Source: an uncultured Thiotrichales bacterium
Lineage (GTDB): Bacteria > Pseudomonadota > Gammaproteobacteria > Francisellales > CACEW01
DNA length: 64,000 nucleotides
NCBI GenBank assembly: GCA_903870015.1
Contig: CAIQBE010000012.1
Coordinates: 22,676-86,675, forward strand
Direction: 5' to 3'
Of this stretch, positions 26,779 through 35,825 are shown piece by piece. Below the pieces are notes generated by a model. That model ran no database searches and had not been told where the DNA came from. It saw only the letters and a list, made by a program, of their open reading frames with translations. Both the position numbers and the translations under genes were made by a program. Position 1 is the stretch's first letter. The number at the start of each line of letters is the position of its first letter.

Positions 26779-27357
26779 ATGAAAAAAATACTATTAGGAT
26801 TAGCGCTGCTTTTAGGTGCGACCGCGGCTCACGCGGATATGGCAAATCAAATGGGGTCAATGAACGATAGCAAAAGCATGTACTTTGATTTTGGTCTTGG
26901 TGTAGGTAAGGCTAGCAATTGGGATCAAGGTTCTTTGGCAATTAATGCCATGACCATGGGGGTGAACCTGAATCAGAATTTGGCGGTAGAGGCAGGTATG
27001 GATGCTCTTCCAAATGGTGCGAACTCAGGTGGTCAGGCGATGACCATGGTTTATCACTTAGCAGCAAAAGGCATAATGCCGTTACAGCATAATTTTTCAG
27101 TATTTGGCAAAGCCGGTTTAGGCGTCAATGCTTATGAAGGCGAGGCGCCATCATCCAGTAATATGAATATGGTCAATCAGGCCAGTGTAGGCTTATATTA
27201 TGCTGTGGGTGCACAATATCATTTCAATAAAACCTTTAGTTTATATTTAGAAGGCTCAGGCATCGCGGTTCCCAATATTGGTTCAAATGACAAAACTCAA
27301 AACGGTCAATTTGGTTCAACCTACATGGGTACGGTCGGTCTTGAGGTAACCATCTAG
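26779..27357 (+). CDS. Outer-membrane beta-barrel protein
   Basis: The 192-residue precursor has a standard signal peptide (KKILLGLALLLGATAAHA, cleaved before DMANQ). It is followed by alternating amphipathic strands with Gly and aromatic residues (YFDFGLGVGKASNW, NLAVEAGMDAL, FSVFGKAGLGVNAY, FSLYLEGSGIAV, YMGTVGLEVTI), the look of an OmpA/OmpW-type 8-strand barrel. It ends in a hydrophobic beta strand. A GGAG site precedes the ATG. It stands alone; function is unassigned. Confidence 0.8.
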   Translation: MKKILLGLALLLGATAAHADMANQMGSMNDSKSMYFDFGLGVGKASNWDQGSLAINAMTMGVNLNQNLAVEAGMDALPNGANSGGQAMTMVYHLAAKGIMPLQHNFSVFGKAGLGVNAYEGEAPSSSNMNMVNQASVGLYYAVGAQYHFNKTFSLYLEGSGIAVPNIGSNDKTQNGQFGSTYMGTVGLEVTI

Positions 27358-27422
27358 TTATTATTGACATAAGCTTTATTGCCATCTATGATCAGGTCTT
27401 AGCATGCAACTAAGGCGCGATC

Positions 27423-28994
27423 ATGAATACTGCAATTTTCCTTAATTTGGCCTTGGCGTTTGTCGAAGGCTTTGCCTTAATTTTATCCCCCTGTATTTTG
27501 CCGATTCTCCCAATTATGCTCTCAGGCGGCATTGAAGGCGGGCGCACTCGGCCTTATGGCATTATCACTGGCTTTGTTTTAGTATTCGCGACCTTCACTA
27601 TTGTTTCACGGATTTTAGTGCAACATCTTGGTATCAATTTAGATGTCGTGCGCTATGTAGCATTCGCCCTGATTGGCCTCTTTGGGTTAATTCTCATTTC
27701 AGATAGGTTATCCAATAAATTTGAGCACCTAACACAGCGATTTGCGAGTATTGGCATGGCGGCATCAGCCAAAGCGGATCAACCCTCTGGCGGTTTTTTC
27801 AGTGGTGTGCTTTTAGGTGGCTTGGTGAGTTTAATTTGGGTTCCCTGTGGTGGGCCAATTTTGGCAGCAGCGATTGTGCGAAGTGCAGTAGAAGACAGTA
27901 ACTGGGGGAGCTTTTTTAGTTTTTTATTTTTTGCTTTAGGTAGTGTATTACCTATGATTATCATTGCGGTGTTGGGAAAAACCATTATGCAAAAATTAGC
28001 ATTTTTGAAAAAAAATAGTGGGCGCTTACGTAAAATATTTGGTGTGATTATTTTGGCTGCAGCCTTGCTAGCATTGATTCCGATGCATGCTAACTCTATT
28101 CCGGCAAACACAGCCTTAAGTGAAGCGACAAGCAATCAACTCGTCGATGCTTTAAGCTTGCCTTATCCGGCGCCGGCAATTCTTGACGCGCCCAATGATT
28201 GGATCAACTCACCACCACTCGCCTTAGCTGATTTGAAAGGCAAGGTAGTGTTAATTGATTTTTGGACTTACTCTTGCATCAATTGCGTGCGTACTTTGCC
28301 GTATTTGAACAGCTGGTATGCCAAGTATCATGGTCAAGGCTTGGTGATTATAGGCGTGCACACTCCCGAATTTGAATTCGAAAAAAATCCCGCCAACGTG
28401 ATACAAGCAGTTCAAGAAGATGGCATTCAATATCCGGTAGTCATGGACAGTAATTACGCCACCTGGTTGAATTATCATAATCAATACTGGCCAGCGCATT
28501 ATTTGATTGATAAGCAAGGCAATGTGGTTTACGAAAGTTTTGGTGAAGGCGATTATGCCCAAACAGAGCATAATATTCAGGTGTTATTAGGGGTTCAGGA
28601 CAGTATCACCACGCCACAACCTAATGCCGTAGCGCCATCGGCTTTTAGCAACCAAACTCCAGAAACTTATTTGGGAGGCGAGCGTGCCAGCGAATATCTG
28701 GGGCTATGGAGCAAACAAGGGGGATGGGCGTCACAAGATCAATATATCGTTTCAACAGCACCTAATGCCAGCATTACTTTGCATTTCAACGCCCAAAAAG
28801 TGTTTTTGGTCGCTGGCGTGGCGAATAAACCCGTCCTGGTTACCGTACAGTTAAATGGTAAAAATATGGGCAGCTTTACCCTAACGCATCACGATTTATA
28901 TCCAGTGCTGGCTTTACCAAAGCAAACTTCAGGAACATTGACGCTGCAGTTTAATAGTCCGGGTGCTGAGCTTTATACTTTTACTTTTGGATGA
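27423..28994 (+). CDS. DipZ-like CcdA-thioredoxin membrane redox protein
   Basis: The 523-residue protein has three parts. An N-terminal CcdA/DsbD-type membrane domain (about residues 1-225) has the first-helix Cys in ILSPCILPILPIMLSGG and a second in VSLIWVPCGGPILAAAI. A TlpA-like thioredoxin domain (about 265-395) has the CxxC in FWTYSCINCVRTLPYLN. The C-terminal domain is beta-rich. This order is that of DipZ/CcdA-TlpA fusions, which carry electrons from the cytoplasm to periplasmic thiol substrates. The two membrane Cys and the CxxC are intact, so it should be active. Confidence 0.9.
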   Translation: MNTAIFLNLALAFVEGFALILSPCILPILPIMLSGGIEGGRTRPYGIITGFVLVFATFTIVSRILVQHLGINLDVVRYVAFALIGLFGLILISDRLSNKFEHLTQRFASIGMAASAKADQPSGGFFSGVLLGGLVSLIWVPCGGPILAAAIVRSAVEDSNWGSFFSFLFFALGSVLPMIIIAVLGKTIMQKLAFLKKNSGRLRKIFGVIILAAALLALIPMHANSIPANTALSEATSNQLVDALSLPYPAPAILDAPNDWINSPPLALADLKGKVVLIDFWTYSCINCVRTLPYLNSWYAKYHGQGLVIIGVHTPEFEFEKNPANVIQAVQEDGIQYPVVMDSNYATWLNYHNQYWPAHYLIDKQGNVVYESFGEGDYAQTEHNIQVLLGVQDSITTPQPNAVAPSAFSNQTPETYLGGERASEYLGLWSKQGGWASQDQYIVSTAPNASITLHFNAQKVFLVAGVANKPVLVTVQLNGKNMGSFTLTHHDLYPVLALPKQTSGTLTLQFNSPGAELYTFTFG

Positions 28995-29003
28995 AATACG
29001 CGC

Positions 29004-29366
29004 TTAGCCTAACCGACAAGTCTTCTGGCTTTTGTTAAAACGGCGTTTTGCAAAAGCTCTATACGCTAAGCTAGTTAGCGAGTAAATGACAGGCCACTTT
29101 ATAAGGGTCGCGGGTATCTTCCAAAAACCTCCCAAGCCTCGCCAAAGTACCGCAAAGGCATCAACAGCAACGGCCATATTGCCAAGATCATCTTGCACGT
29201 GCATGAGCCGAAATCCCTCTATGAGCGAATATCCTAGCTGCGTAAAGGCGTCTGGTGTTTTTGCAAGATCAATCCATTCAAATCGACCCATCGGTGCTAT
29301 TTTCATATAATAAGCAATTTCCTTAGAGCAAAGACCGCACGAGCCATCATAAAAAACGCGTATCAT
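29004..29366 (-). CDS. DCC-family (DUF393) thiol oxidoreductase-like protein
   Basis: The 120-residue protein has the DxxCxxC signature FYDGSCGLCSKEIAYY near the start, then GRFEWIDLAKTPDAFTQLG and a hydrophobic C-terminal half, matching the DCC family of predicted thiol-disulfide oxidoreductases. Function is not established. It is convergent with the DipZ-like gene and only 9 bp from it. Confidence 0.88.
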   Translation of the reverse strand: MIRVFYDGSCGLCSKEIAYYMKIAPMGRFEWIDLAKTPDAFTQLGYSLIEGFRLMHVQDDLGNMAVAVDAFAVLWRGLGGFWKIPATLIKWPVIYSLTSLAYRAFAKRRFNKSQKTCRLG

Positions 29367-29393
29367 AATATTCCCCTTTTAAGCTTAAGAGCG

Positions 29394-30068
29394 TTAAAAC
29401 TCAATTTTTTCGCCGCTCCAATCAAAGCAATTGCCAGAGTCTTCAGGGGTTAAGTTACCAAGTACTTGTAGTAACTGTTGCGCAGCAAATTCGGGCGTAA
29501 ATAACTGTTCTTTAGGGACATTGGCTTGAAAGGGTTTGGAGAGTTTGCTATCAACCGTGCCTGGGTGCAGGCCTGCAATAATGAGGGATTTATGGGTGCG
29601 GTGATATTCAATGCTCGCAGTTTTTAAGAGCATATTTAATGCCGCTTTTGAGGCGCGATAGCCGTACCAGCCGCCTAAATGATTATCTGAGATGCTACCA
29701 ACACGCGCAGAGAGCGCTGCAAAGATGCTACTTTTTTCAGGATCAAAAAGGCTCGCAAAATGTTTTAACACAAGGATGGGGCCAATGGCATTAATTTGAT
29801 AGAGTGTATGCAAATGCTCAGGATCAATTTGTTTGATCGTTTTTTCGGGTTGTAGTATAGGCGTTTGCAAAATACCACTAGCGACAAATATCAAATCAAA
29901 ATAACCCTGCGTTTTTAAAGCGGCAGCGGCGGCCATAATCGATGCTTCAGAAGTCAGGTCAATCTCAGGGCGTGATAAACGGACGACTGACATACCAGCG
30001 CTTTCACAAGCGGCACTTAAAGCAGATCCAATGGCACCAGAGGCGCCGATGATAATGGCTTTTTTCAT
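29394..30068 (-). CDS. Short-chain dehydrogenase/reductase
   Basis: The 224-residue SDR begins with the NAD(P)-binding motif IIGASGAIGSALSAACE. It has the VASGILQT strand (NAG-like position), ALSARVGSISDN with the catalytic Ser, and YGYRASKAALNML with the YxxxK catalytic pair. It resembles C-factor/CsgA-type SDRs. Substrate is unknown. It probably forms a leftward unit with the DCC-family gene. Confidence 0.88.
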   Translation of the reverse strand: MKKAIIIGASGAIGSALSAACESAGMSVVRLSRPEIDLTSEASIMAAAAALKTQGYFDLIFVASGILQTPILQPEKTIKQIDPEHLHTLYQINAIGPILVLKHFASLFDPEKSSIFAALSARVGSISDNHLGGWYGYRASKAALNMLLKTASIEYHRTHKSLIIAGLHPGTVDSKLSKPFQANVPKEQLFTPEFAAQQLLQVLGNLTPEDSGNCFDWSGEKIEF

Positions 30069-30182
30069 AATTATCTCCTAAGGTTTTTATCGTACAGCAT
30101 AGGCGATTTTTTTACAAAAAACTATAGATTCAGCCAAAAATATGTTATCCTATAAACGCTTCGATATAACAGGAGAAGTCTC

Positions 30183-31544
30183 ATGGGTTTGTCAGCTGAA
30201 CTGTTAGCACGCATACAATTTGCATTTACGATTAGTTTTCATATTTTGTTCCCTGCTTTTAGCATTGGCCTGGCCACTTTTTTAGCGATTATGGAAGGCA
30301 TGTGGCTCACAACCAAAAACGCTATATACTTAAGTATCTGTAAATTCTGGATGAAGATTTTTGCCTTGACCTTTGGTATGGGCATTGTCTCTGGTATTGT
30401 GATGGAATTTCAGTTAGGGACCAATTGGGCGGGGATGACCAAAATGGTAGGGCCGGTCTTGGGTTCATTATTTACCTATGAAGTATTAACCGCATTTTTT
30501 ATTGAGGCGGGTTTTTTAGGCGTCATGATTTTTGGCTGGAACAAAGTTGGGCCAAAGCTGCATTACTGTGCGACATTACTTGTATTTTTTGGTGTGACCT
30601 TATCAGCTTTTTGGATCTTATCAGCAAACTCGTGGATGCAAACGCCCTCAGGCGCGATGTTACAAGACGGACAGTTTGTGGTCACAAGCTGGTGGAGCGT
30701 GATCTTTAATCCATCGGTGATTACGCGCTACATCCACATGCTATTGGCAGCCTACGTGACGACGATTCTTGTGATTATGGCAGTGTCTGCTTTTTATCTG
30801 CTAAAAAAGCAACATATTCAGTTCGCACAAAAATGTTTGGGTTTTGCGAGCGGTATTTTGATTGTATTGATTTTAGCGCAAATTATGGTGGGAGATGATG
30901 CGGGCCTCATCGATCATGAGTATCAGCCCATTAAAACTGCAGCTATCGAAGCTAATTGGGAGACGCAGGCAGGTGCCCCTTTGATATTATTTGCCTATCC
31001 TGATGATGACAAGGCTCAAAATCTTTGGGTAGTGAGTATTCCCCATTTAGCGAGCGTCATTAACACACATCAGTGGAATGGTGTTTTACAGGGGCTAGAT
31101 AGTGTACCTGCAAGCGATCGACCTTTTGTTCCCATTGTGTTTTACAGTTTTAGGGTGATGGTAGGCTTGGGCTTTTTAATTTTAGGACTTGCCTTATGGG
31201 GGGTAGTCTTGCGCTTTAGGCATAGATTGTATGACCATCCGTGGTTTTTAAAAAGTTGCGTGTTCTTAGGGCCATCAGGCTTTATTGCCCTGATCGCAGG
31301 ATGGTTTACTGCTGAAACGGGTCGTCAGCCTTGGGTGGTTTACAATCTCGTGCGCACGAGTGATGCCGTGTCTGATGTGCTCATGAAAAATGTTTTGATT
31401 TCACTTGTGTTAATTATTGTCGTGTATGGCATCATTTTTGGATTCTTTTATTTTCGTTACTTTGGCAAGATTATTAAGCATGGGCCAGAAAATATCGAAG
31501 ACATGAAAATGCCGTTTGCGTACTTACATGTGGAGGATAAGTAA
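30183..31544 (+). CDS. Cytochrome bd-type (cyanide-insensitive class) quinol oxidase subunit I
   Basis: The 453-residue heme-bearing subunit oxidises quinol and reduces oxygen in the inner membrane. It has RIQFAFTISFHILFPAFSIG with the conserved heme-ligand His, GMGIVSGIVMEFQLGTNWAG, SANSWMQTPSGA and the GRQPWVVYNLVRTSDAVS motif. The short length and short Q-loop place it with the CioA-type (cyanide-insensitive) branch rather than long-loop E. coli CydA. An AGGAG site precedes ATG. Subunit II starts immediately after the stop. Confidence 0.92.
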   Translation: MGLSAELLARIQFAFTISFHILFPAFSIGLATFLAIMEGMWLTTKNAIYLSICKFWMKIFALTFGMGIVSGIVMEFQLGTNWAGMTKMVGPVLGSLFTYEVLTAFFIEAGFLGVMIFGWNKVGPKLHYCATLLVFFGVTLSAFWILSANSWMQTPSGAMLQDGQFVVTSWWSVIFNPSVITRYIHMLLAAYVTTILVIMAVSAFYLLKKQHIQFAQKCLGFASGILIVLILAQIMVGDDAGLIDHEYQPIKTAAIEANWETQAGAPLILFAYPDDDKAQNLWVVSIPHLASVINTHQWNGVLQGLDSVPASDRPFVPIVFYSFRVMVGLGFLILGLALWGVVLRFRHRLYDHPWFLKSCVFLGPSGFIALIAGWFTAETGRQPWVVYNLVRTSDAVSDVLMKNVLISLVLIIVVYGIIFGFFYFRYFGKIIKHGPENIEDMKMPFAYLHVEDK

Positions 31545-32516
31545 ATGCCATATTTAGCTTACGGTTGGGCAGGGATTATTGCCTTTTGCGTTTTGATGTA
31601 TGTGGTGCTAGATGGCTTTACGCTTGGTGCAGGGATGATGATGGGCTTCTTAAATTCCAAAGAACGTAGCATCGCCATGAGTGTGTTATTGCCGACGTGG
31701 GATGGCAATCAAACATGGTTGGTACTGGGTATGGCATCGTTATATGGGGCTTTTCCTGCCGCATTTAGTTTGCTTTTGCCCATATTATATCTGCCGCTGA
31801 TGTTTATGGTGTTATGCCTATTGCTGCGAGGCGTAATATTTGAGTTTCGCTTAAAATCGACAAAGGGCGTTGCCCGTTGGGATAGGCTTTTTATTGCAAC
31901 CTGTATTTTTGTTACGCTCATTCAGGGCAATATTTTGGCGAATATGATCGAAGGGTTTGATGGTCACGGCTTTCGCATCAATAGCTTTAGCATACTAATT
32001 TCATTGTCCGTCCTGATTGGTTATGCTTTGCTAGGATCAACCCGGTTATTATTGAAAACCACGAAAGAATTACAGCAAAAGATGTATCGGATTACCGGGA
32101 TATTATCTTTATTATTGATACCTGCTTTGATTGCAGCAAGCATCGCTTCATTGTATGCCCATCCAGCGATCGCTGAGTTTTGGTTAAATACCGCCTACTG
32201 GCCGGTATTGTGTATTTTTCCATTGCTGTCATTACTTGGGTTTTTCTTGTTATTTTTGAGTCTGAAGCGCCATTGGGAAGCTATGCCTTATTGGGCCATT
32301 GTGCTGATCTTTATTTGCTGTTTTGTAGGCTTTGGTTTAGATATATTTCCGTATGTTGTTCCACATCAATTGACGATTGTGGGGGCAGCAGCGCCTGCAA
32401 ACACCTTGGCATTTATTATGGTGGGGGCCGTGATTATGTTGCCGGTGCTATTGTTGTATACGGGCTATGCGTATTATATTTTCAAAGGAAAAGTCGATGA
32501 TGTCATCCACTACTAA
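31545..32516 (+). CDS. Cytochrome bd-type quinol oxidase subunit II
   Basis: The 323-residue membrane protein matches CydB/CioB: IIAFCVLMYVVLDGFTLGAG, LPTWDGNQTWLVLGMASLYGAFPAAFS, and the Pro-containing FDIFPYVVPH-type block near the C-terminus (GLDIFPYVVPHQLTI). The start codon directly follows the subunit I stop. Its 3' end overlaps a 46-residue third subunit. Confidence 0.92.
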   Translation: MPYLAYGWAGIIAFCVLMYVVLDGFTLGAGMMMGFLNSKERSIAMSVLLPTWDGNQTWLVLGMASLYGAFPAAFSLLLPILYLPLMFMVLCLLLRGVIFEFRLKSTKGVARWDRLFIATCIFVTLIQGNILANMIEGFDGHGFRINSFSILISLSVLIGYALLGSTRLLLKTTKELQQKMYRITGILSLLLIPALIAASIASLYAHPAIAEFWLNTAYWPVLCIFPLLSLLGFFLLFLSLKRHWEAMPYWAIVLIFICCFVGFGLDIFPYVVPHQLTIVGAAAPANTLAFIMVGAVIMLPVLLLYTGYAYYIFKGKVDDVIHY

Positions 32517-32637
32517 AAAACAAAAGCATCAAAGGCCATGGCTTTGGTTTGTCGGGCTCTATGCAGGCTCTCTAGTCGCTTTTGGATTATGCATGGGGCT
32601 TCTGCATCTAATCCTAGCCATGTTGATGCACATATAA
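32497..32637 (+). CDS. DUF2474-like single-helix subunit of the bd oxidase
   Basis: A 46-codon gene overlaps the end of subunit II by 20 bp and has an AAAGGAAAA ribosome site about 8 bases before ATG 32497. The product has a basic start (TTKKQKHQRPWLW) and one membrane helix (FVGLYAGSLVAFGLCMGLLHLIL). This is the pattern of the DUF2474/CydX-like small subunits found after CioAB-type oxidases, which stabilise the complex. Assignment rests on size, helix, RPWL motif and position. Confidence 0.75.
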   Translation: MMSSTTKKQKHQRPWLWFVGLYAGSLVAFGLCMGLLHLILAMLMHI

Positions 32638-32638
32638 A

Positions 32639-33556
32639 TTATAAGTGATCCAAAGCGCCCTCAAGCTTGGGATATGAAAATTCAAAACCATGCTTAATCA
32701 GCACACTAGAGCGCACAGCAATGCCATTGAGCAAAAGCTCCTGGCCCATTTGGCCAAATTGTAATTTAACCACTGCTGCTGGCAGTGGTAACACAGCAGG
32801 TCGATGTAGTATTTTGCCTAACATTTTGGCAAACTGCCGTTGCGTGACCCATTCAGGTGCGACAATATTGACAGGGCCTGTGATTTCTGGATGTTGAATT
32901 AACCAGGTAATCGCGCGAATTAAATCATGCAAACTAACCCATGAAAACGACTGTTGCCCAGAGCCGATGGGGCCACCTAAACCGAATTTAAAAGCAGGTA
33001 GCATTTTTGCTAAGGCGCCACCATTTTTGCTTAGGACTACGCCAAAACGCATTTTAACCACAGAAACTCCAGCTTGCTCTGCCGGTGCGAGCGCTTCTTC
33101 CCAAGCGCGGCCGACAGTTGAGAGGAAATCTTTTGGAGGATTTGAAATGGGGCTTTGTTCATCGTAAATTTGGTCCGGTTGAGCGCTCCTTCCATAAACA
33201 CCAATAGCACTGGCATTGAGCAGGCGAATATTTTTATTCGCGCTGTGGGCGCAGGCAGTAGCAAGGGTATGGGTAGCATTGACACGGCTGCTGATAATCA
33301 AGTCTTTACGCGCAACACTCCAGCGACCTTCACCAATATTTTCACCCGCAAGATTGATCACGACATCAATGTCATCAAGAGGGTTATGAGTATCTAAAAA
33401 TGCTTGCCAACCAATCGCGGTATGTTTGGCAAAGCATTGTTTTAGTTTTAAAGGATCACGGCCTAATAGCACCAAGGTATGATCTGCCTCTAAGGCTTTG
33501 ACTAAGGCTTGCCCTACCATTCCCGTAGCACCCGCGATTAAAATTTTCATGGTCAC
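32639..33556 (-). CDS. TIGR01777-family NAD-dependent epimerase (YfcH/SDR39U1-like)
   Basis: The 305-residue protein has the extended-SDR nucleotide motif ILIAGATGMVGQALVKAL, VVINLAGENIGEGRWS, NASAIGVYGRSAQPDQIYDE and GSGQQSFSWVSLHDLIRAI, plus a DUF1731-like C-terminus (LPLPAAVVKLQFGQMGQELLLNGIAVRSSVL). It is a predicted nucleotide-sugar epimerase with unknown substrate. It is coupled to a lipase gene whose stop lies 2 bp upstream of this start. Confidence 0.9.
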   Translation of the reverse strand: MTMKILIAGATGMVGQALVKALEADHTLVLLGRDPLKLKQCFAKHTAIGWQAFLDTHNPLDDIDVVINLAGENIGEGRWSVARKDLIISSRVNATHTLATACAHSANKNIRLLNASAIGVYGRSAQPDQIYDEQSPISNPPKDFLSTVGRAWEEALAPAEQAGVSVVKMRFGVVLSKNGGALAKMLPAFKFGLGGPIGSGQQSFSWVSLHDLIRAITWLIQHPEITGPVNIVAPEWVTQRQFAKMLGKILHRPAVLPLPAAVVKLQFGQMGQELLLNGIAVRSSVLIKHGFEFSYPKLEGALDHL

Positions 33557-33558
33557 TC

Positions 33559-34803
33559 CTATTTGATTGCATCAATGATTTGTTCGGCAATAATTCGATT
33601 ACCTTGATAAGTCATGTGTGCCGCATTCCAATAAAGATAATCAGTACAGGTCACCAAATCCCCATGAACAATGGCCTTGTAAGTGCGCGCATCTTTATTT
33701 TGACAAGCTAAACCCAAATTATTAAAAAAAGGTGCGCCAGGAGAAAGAGATAACCGATTAAAAGTATAATCTAAATCAACATAATGCAGGTTAAGATCAG
33801 GGTAATGCTGTTGCAGCGCCACAATACGTTTAGCTAAGGCAATATTATAGCGTACGGTGAGCAGATCAAAAGCATAAGCACTAAGATAACGCCCCATAAA
33901 GCTACTACTCGTTCCTGCGACAAGACTGGCTTTAGGGGTTAAACCTAAATTTTGCTGTGAGAGCACGATAATATTTCTTGCGCCTAAATGGTAAAGTTGT
34001 AGCACTGCAGAGTCATTGAAACCGGCGATTAAATCAGGTGTCGAGGAAGTTAATCCTGTATAAAAGTCTTTAAGACTACCGCCCTGAAGCAAATCAAAAA
34101 AATGATCGGTCAAATCATTCGCTCCGGTCCAAATGATGTAAAGCGTATGATCATCAACGTGCACAAGGTGCGCCTGAAGATCAGTCCGAAATAAAGCAAT
34201 TTGCCGCTGAACACCAGGGATAGCCAGTGAGTGCTGTAATTCATCATCATAAGAGCGTAAGCGATAAATATTCTGTGTATTAAAAATCGCCACATCCGTG
34301 CAAAAGGCATTAGGCATGGGTTGATAGTCTTCATCAGCGCAACGATCATTAGACAGTGCACCAGAAAAAGCATAATTTACCGAAATATTTTGAGAGATCG
34401 AAGCCTTGTCATAAAGCTCAACCCAGGGAATCAGGGCTGCGCTGTCAAGTCGTTCTTGGCCTTTGAGATAGCTAAATAAATATTGGCTCCAGTTAACACT
34501 ACGCCCGGCGCGAATGCTGTGATTAATCATCGGTTGTGTTGGCAATGCATCAGTATTAAAAAGTTTTTGATAAGGCAGGTCAAGAGGAGTATTTTGATCG
34601 CCATAAACAGGGTTAGAAATGGGTACATATAAATTATAGGGTAGGCCTTGATAGTAGCTGGCATTGCGCGAGTTAGCATTGCTGGATTCAGGCATGTTAC
34701 CAATATCGCTTTGGCTGTCACCAAAAATAATTAAATTGCTGTAGACCTGGGCAAACGCCTGGCCAATGCATATGTTGAGTAAAAACAGCAGAAGTAAGCG
34801 CAT
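33559..34803 (-). CDS. Secreted GDSL (SGNH) lipase/phospholipase
   Basis: From ATG 34803 the 414-residue precursor has a signal peptide (RLLLLFLLNICIGQAFA). Then come block I NLIIFGDSQSDIGN with the nucleophile Ser, block III YIIWTGANDLTDHFF and the C-terminal DxxH region YLYWNAAHMTYQGNR with the catalytic His. This is the layout of secreted GDSL phospholipases/acyltransferases such as Legionella PlaA/PlaC and related hemolysins, which act on membrane lipids. Two Cys pairs may form disulfides. A longer start at 34911 would hide the signal peptide. Confidence 0.85.
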   Translation of the reverse strand: MRLLLLFLLNICIGQAFAQVYSNLIIFGDSQSDIGNMPESSNANSRNASYYQGLPYNLYVPISNPVYGDQNTPLDLPYQKLFNTDALPTQPMINHSIRAGRSVNWSQYLFSYLKGQERLDSAALIPWVELYDKASISQNISVNYAFSGALSNDRCADEDYQPMPNAFCTDVAIFNTQNIYRLRSYDDELQHSLAIPGVQRQIALFRTDLQAHLVHVDDHTLYIIWTGANDLTDHFFDLLQGGSLKDFYTGLTSSTPDLIAGFNDSAVLQLYHLGARNIIVLSQQNLGLTPKASLVAGTSSSFMGRYLSAYAFDLLTVRYNIALAKRIVALQQHYPDLNLHYVDLDYTFNRLSLSPGAPFFNNLGLACQNKDARTYKAIVHGDLVTCTDYLYWNAAHMTYQGNRIIAEQIIDAIK

Positions 34804-34931
34804 AGTAATTTTAACGATAACAGATTCAAGACACGTTATACCATCTTCATATGAAATAATGCAATGGCGAGCTTTTAAATAGGGCAGAAGATCGATATCA
34901 TTAATAAGCACAAAACCTCATCAAGATAGGC

Positions 34932-35825
34932 ATGCGTCATTTTTGGCAAAAATTTGTAGTATACCTTACACTGGCATCAAGCTTGTTATTGAGCGCTTCT
35001 CTATGGGCGGCAGGAGTCTCAGTGCCGCCAGCGTTCCCTAATAAACTTCCTCCCGATATTGCTTTGATTAAACACAACGGCGTACTCAGAGTAGCCTTTG
35101 TCAAAAACAGCGAGCCGCCTTTTTTTATGATCAATAGCAAGGGGCAGTGGAGTGGGATTGAAGTTGATTTAGCGCAAATGATTGCCGACGAGTTGCAAGT
35201 GAAATTAGTGATTGTACCCACTGACACGTATGATCACATTATTGATAAAGTCGCAAATGGACAAGCGGATCTGGGAATGGGGCTCATCAATATCATGCCA
35301 GCGCGCGAGCTACGGGTGAGTTTTACCAACCCTTATTACATCTATCACCCCCATGTTTTAGTTAATCGGATGCAGGCGGCAAAGAGAGGCTGGCCCATGT
35401 GGCAGTGGGTGGAAAAAGCTGAAACCACAACTGAGCCCTTTACCTTGGGATATCTGAAGGGCAGCGTTGGCGGAACTTTAATTCAAAAAATGGCGCCCAG
35501 TGCACAAGCAATTCCTTATAATACGGTGTACGCCGCGATGGATGATGTCGTCGCAGGCAAAATTTTTGCAGCCGGGGCTAACTCGCCCATGCAGGCACAA
35601 GATTACTTAGCAAGTCATTCCAAAGCTTCGTTGGTTGCCGCTGATGTAGAGGTGAGCCAAGTAACCTATCTCATCGGTGCAGCGATGCCCTGGCAGTATA
35701 TTTATTTTAGAGACTGGCTGAATCTGTATATGGATTATTTAGTACAAAATGGTCTTGAGACAAAGTTGTTTCAAAAATACAACCAAACGGTAGATCCTAG
35801 TAATGAATTTTCTTATCCGAAATAA
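34932..35825 (+). CDS. Family-3 solute-binding protein, copy 1
   Basis: The 297-residue precursor has a signal peptide (VVYLTLASSLLLSASLWAAG) and the SBP_bac_3 fold: LRVAFVKNSEPPFFMINSKGQWSGIEVDLAQMIADEL, VDIA-like GQADLGMGLINIMPARELRVSFTNPYYIYHPHVLVN, and a later DYLASH...AAMPWQYI. These proteins bind polar amino acids or similar in the periplasm. Two close paralogs follow at overlapping positions and then a symporter gene, with no ABC permease or ATPase. Confidence 0.88.
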   Translation: MRHFWQKFVVYLTLASSLLLSASLWAAGVSVPPAFPNKLPPDIALIKHNGVLRVAFVKNSEPPFFMINSKGQWSGIEVDLAQMIADELQVKLVIVPTDTYDHIIDKVANGQADLGMGLINIMPARELRVSFTNPYYIYHPHVLVNRMQAAKRGWPMWQWVEKAETTTEPFTLGYLKGSVGGTLIQKMAPSAQAIPYNTVYAAMDDVVAGKIFAAGANSPMQAQDYLASHSKASLVAADVEVSQVTYLIGAAMPWQYIYFRDWLNLYMDYLVQNGLETKLFQKYNQTVDPSNEFSYPK

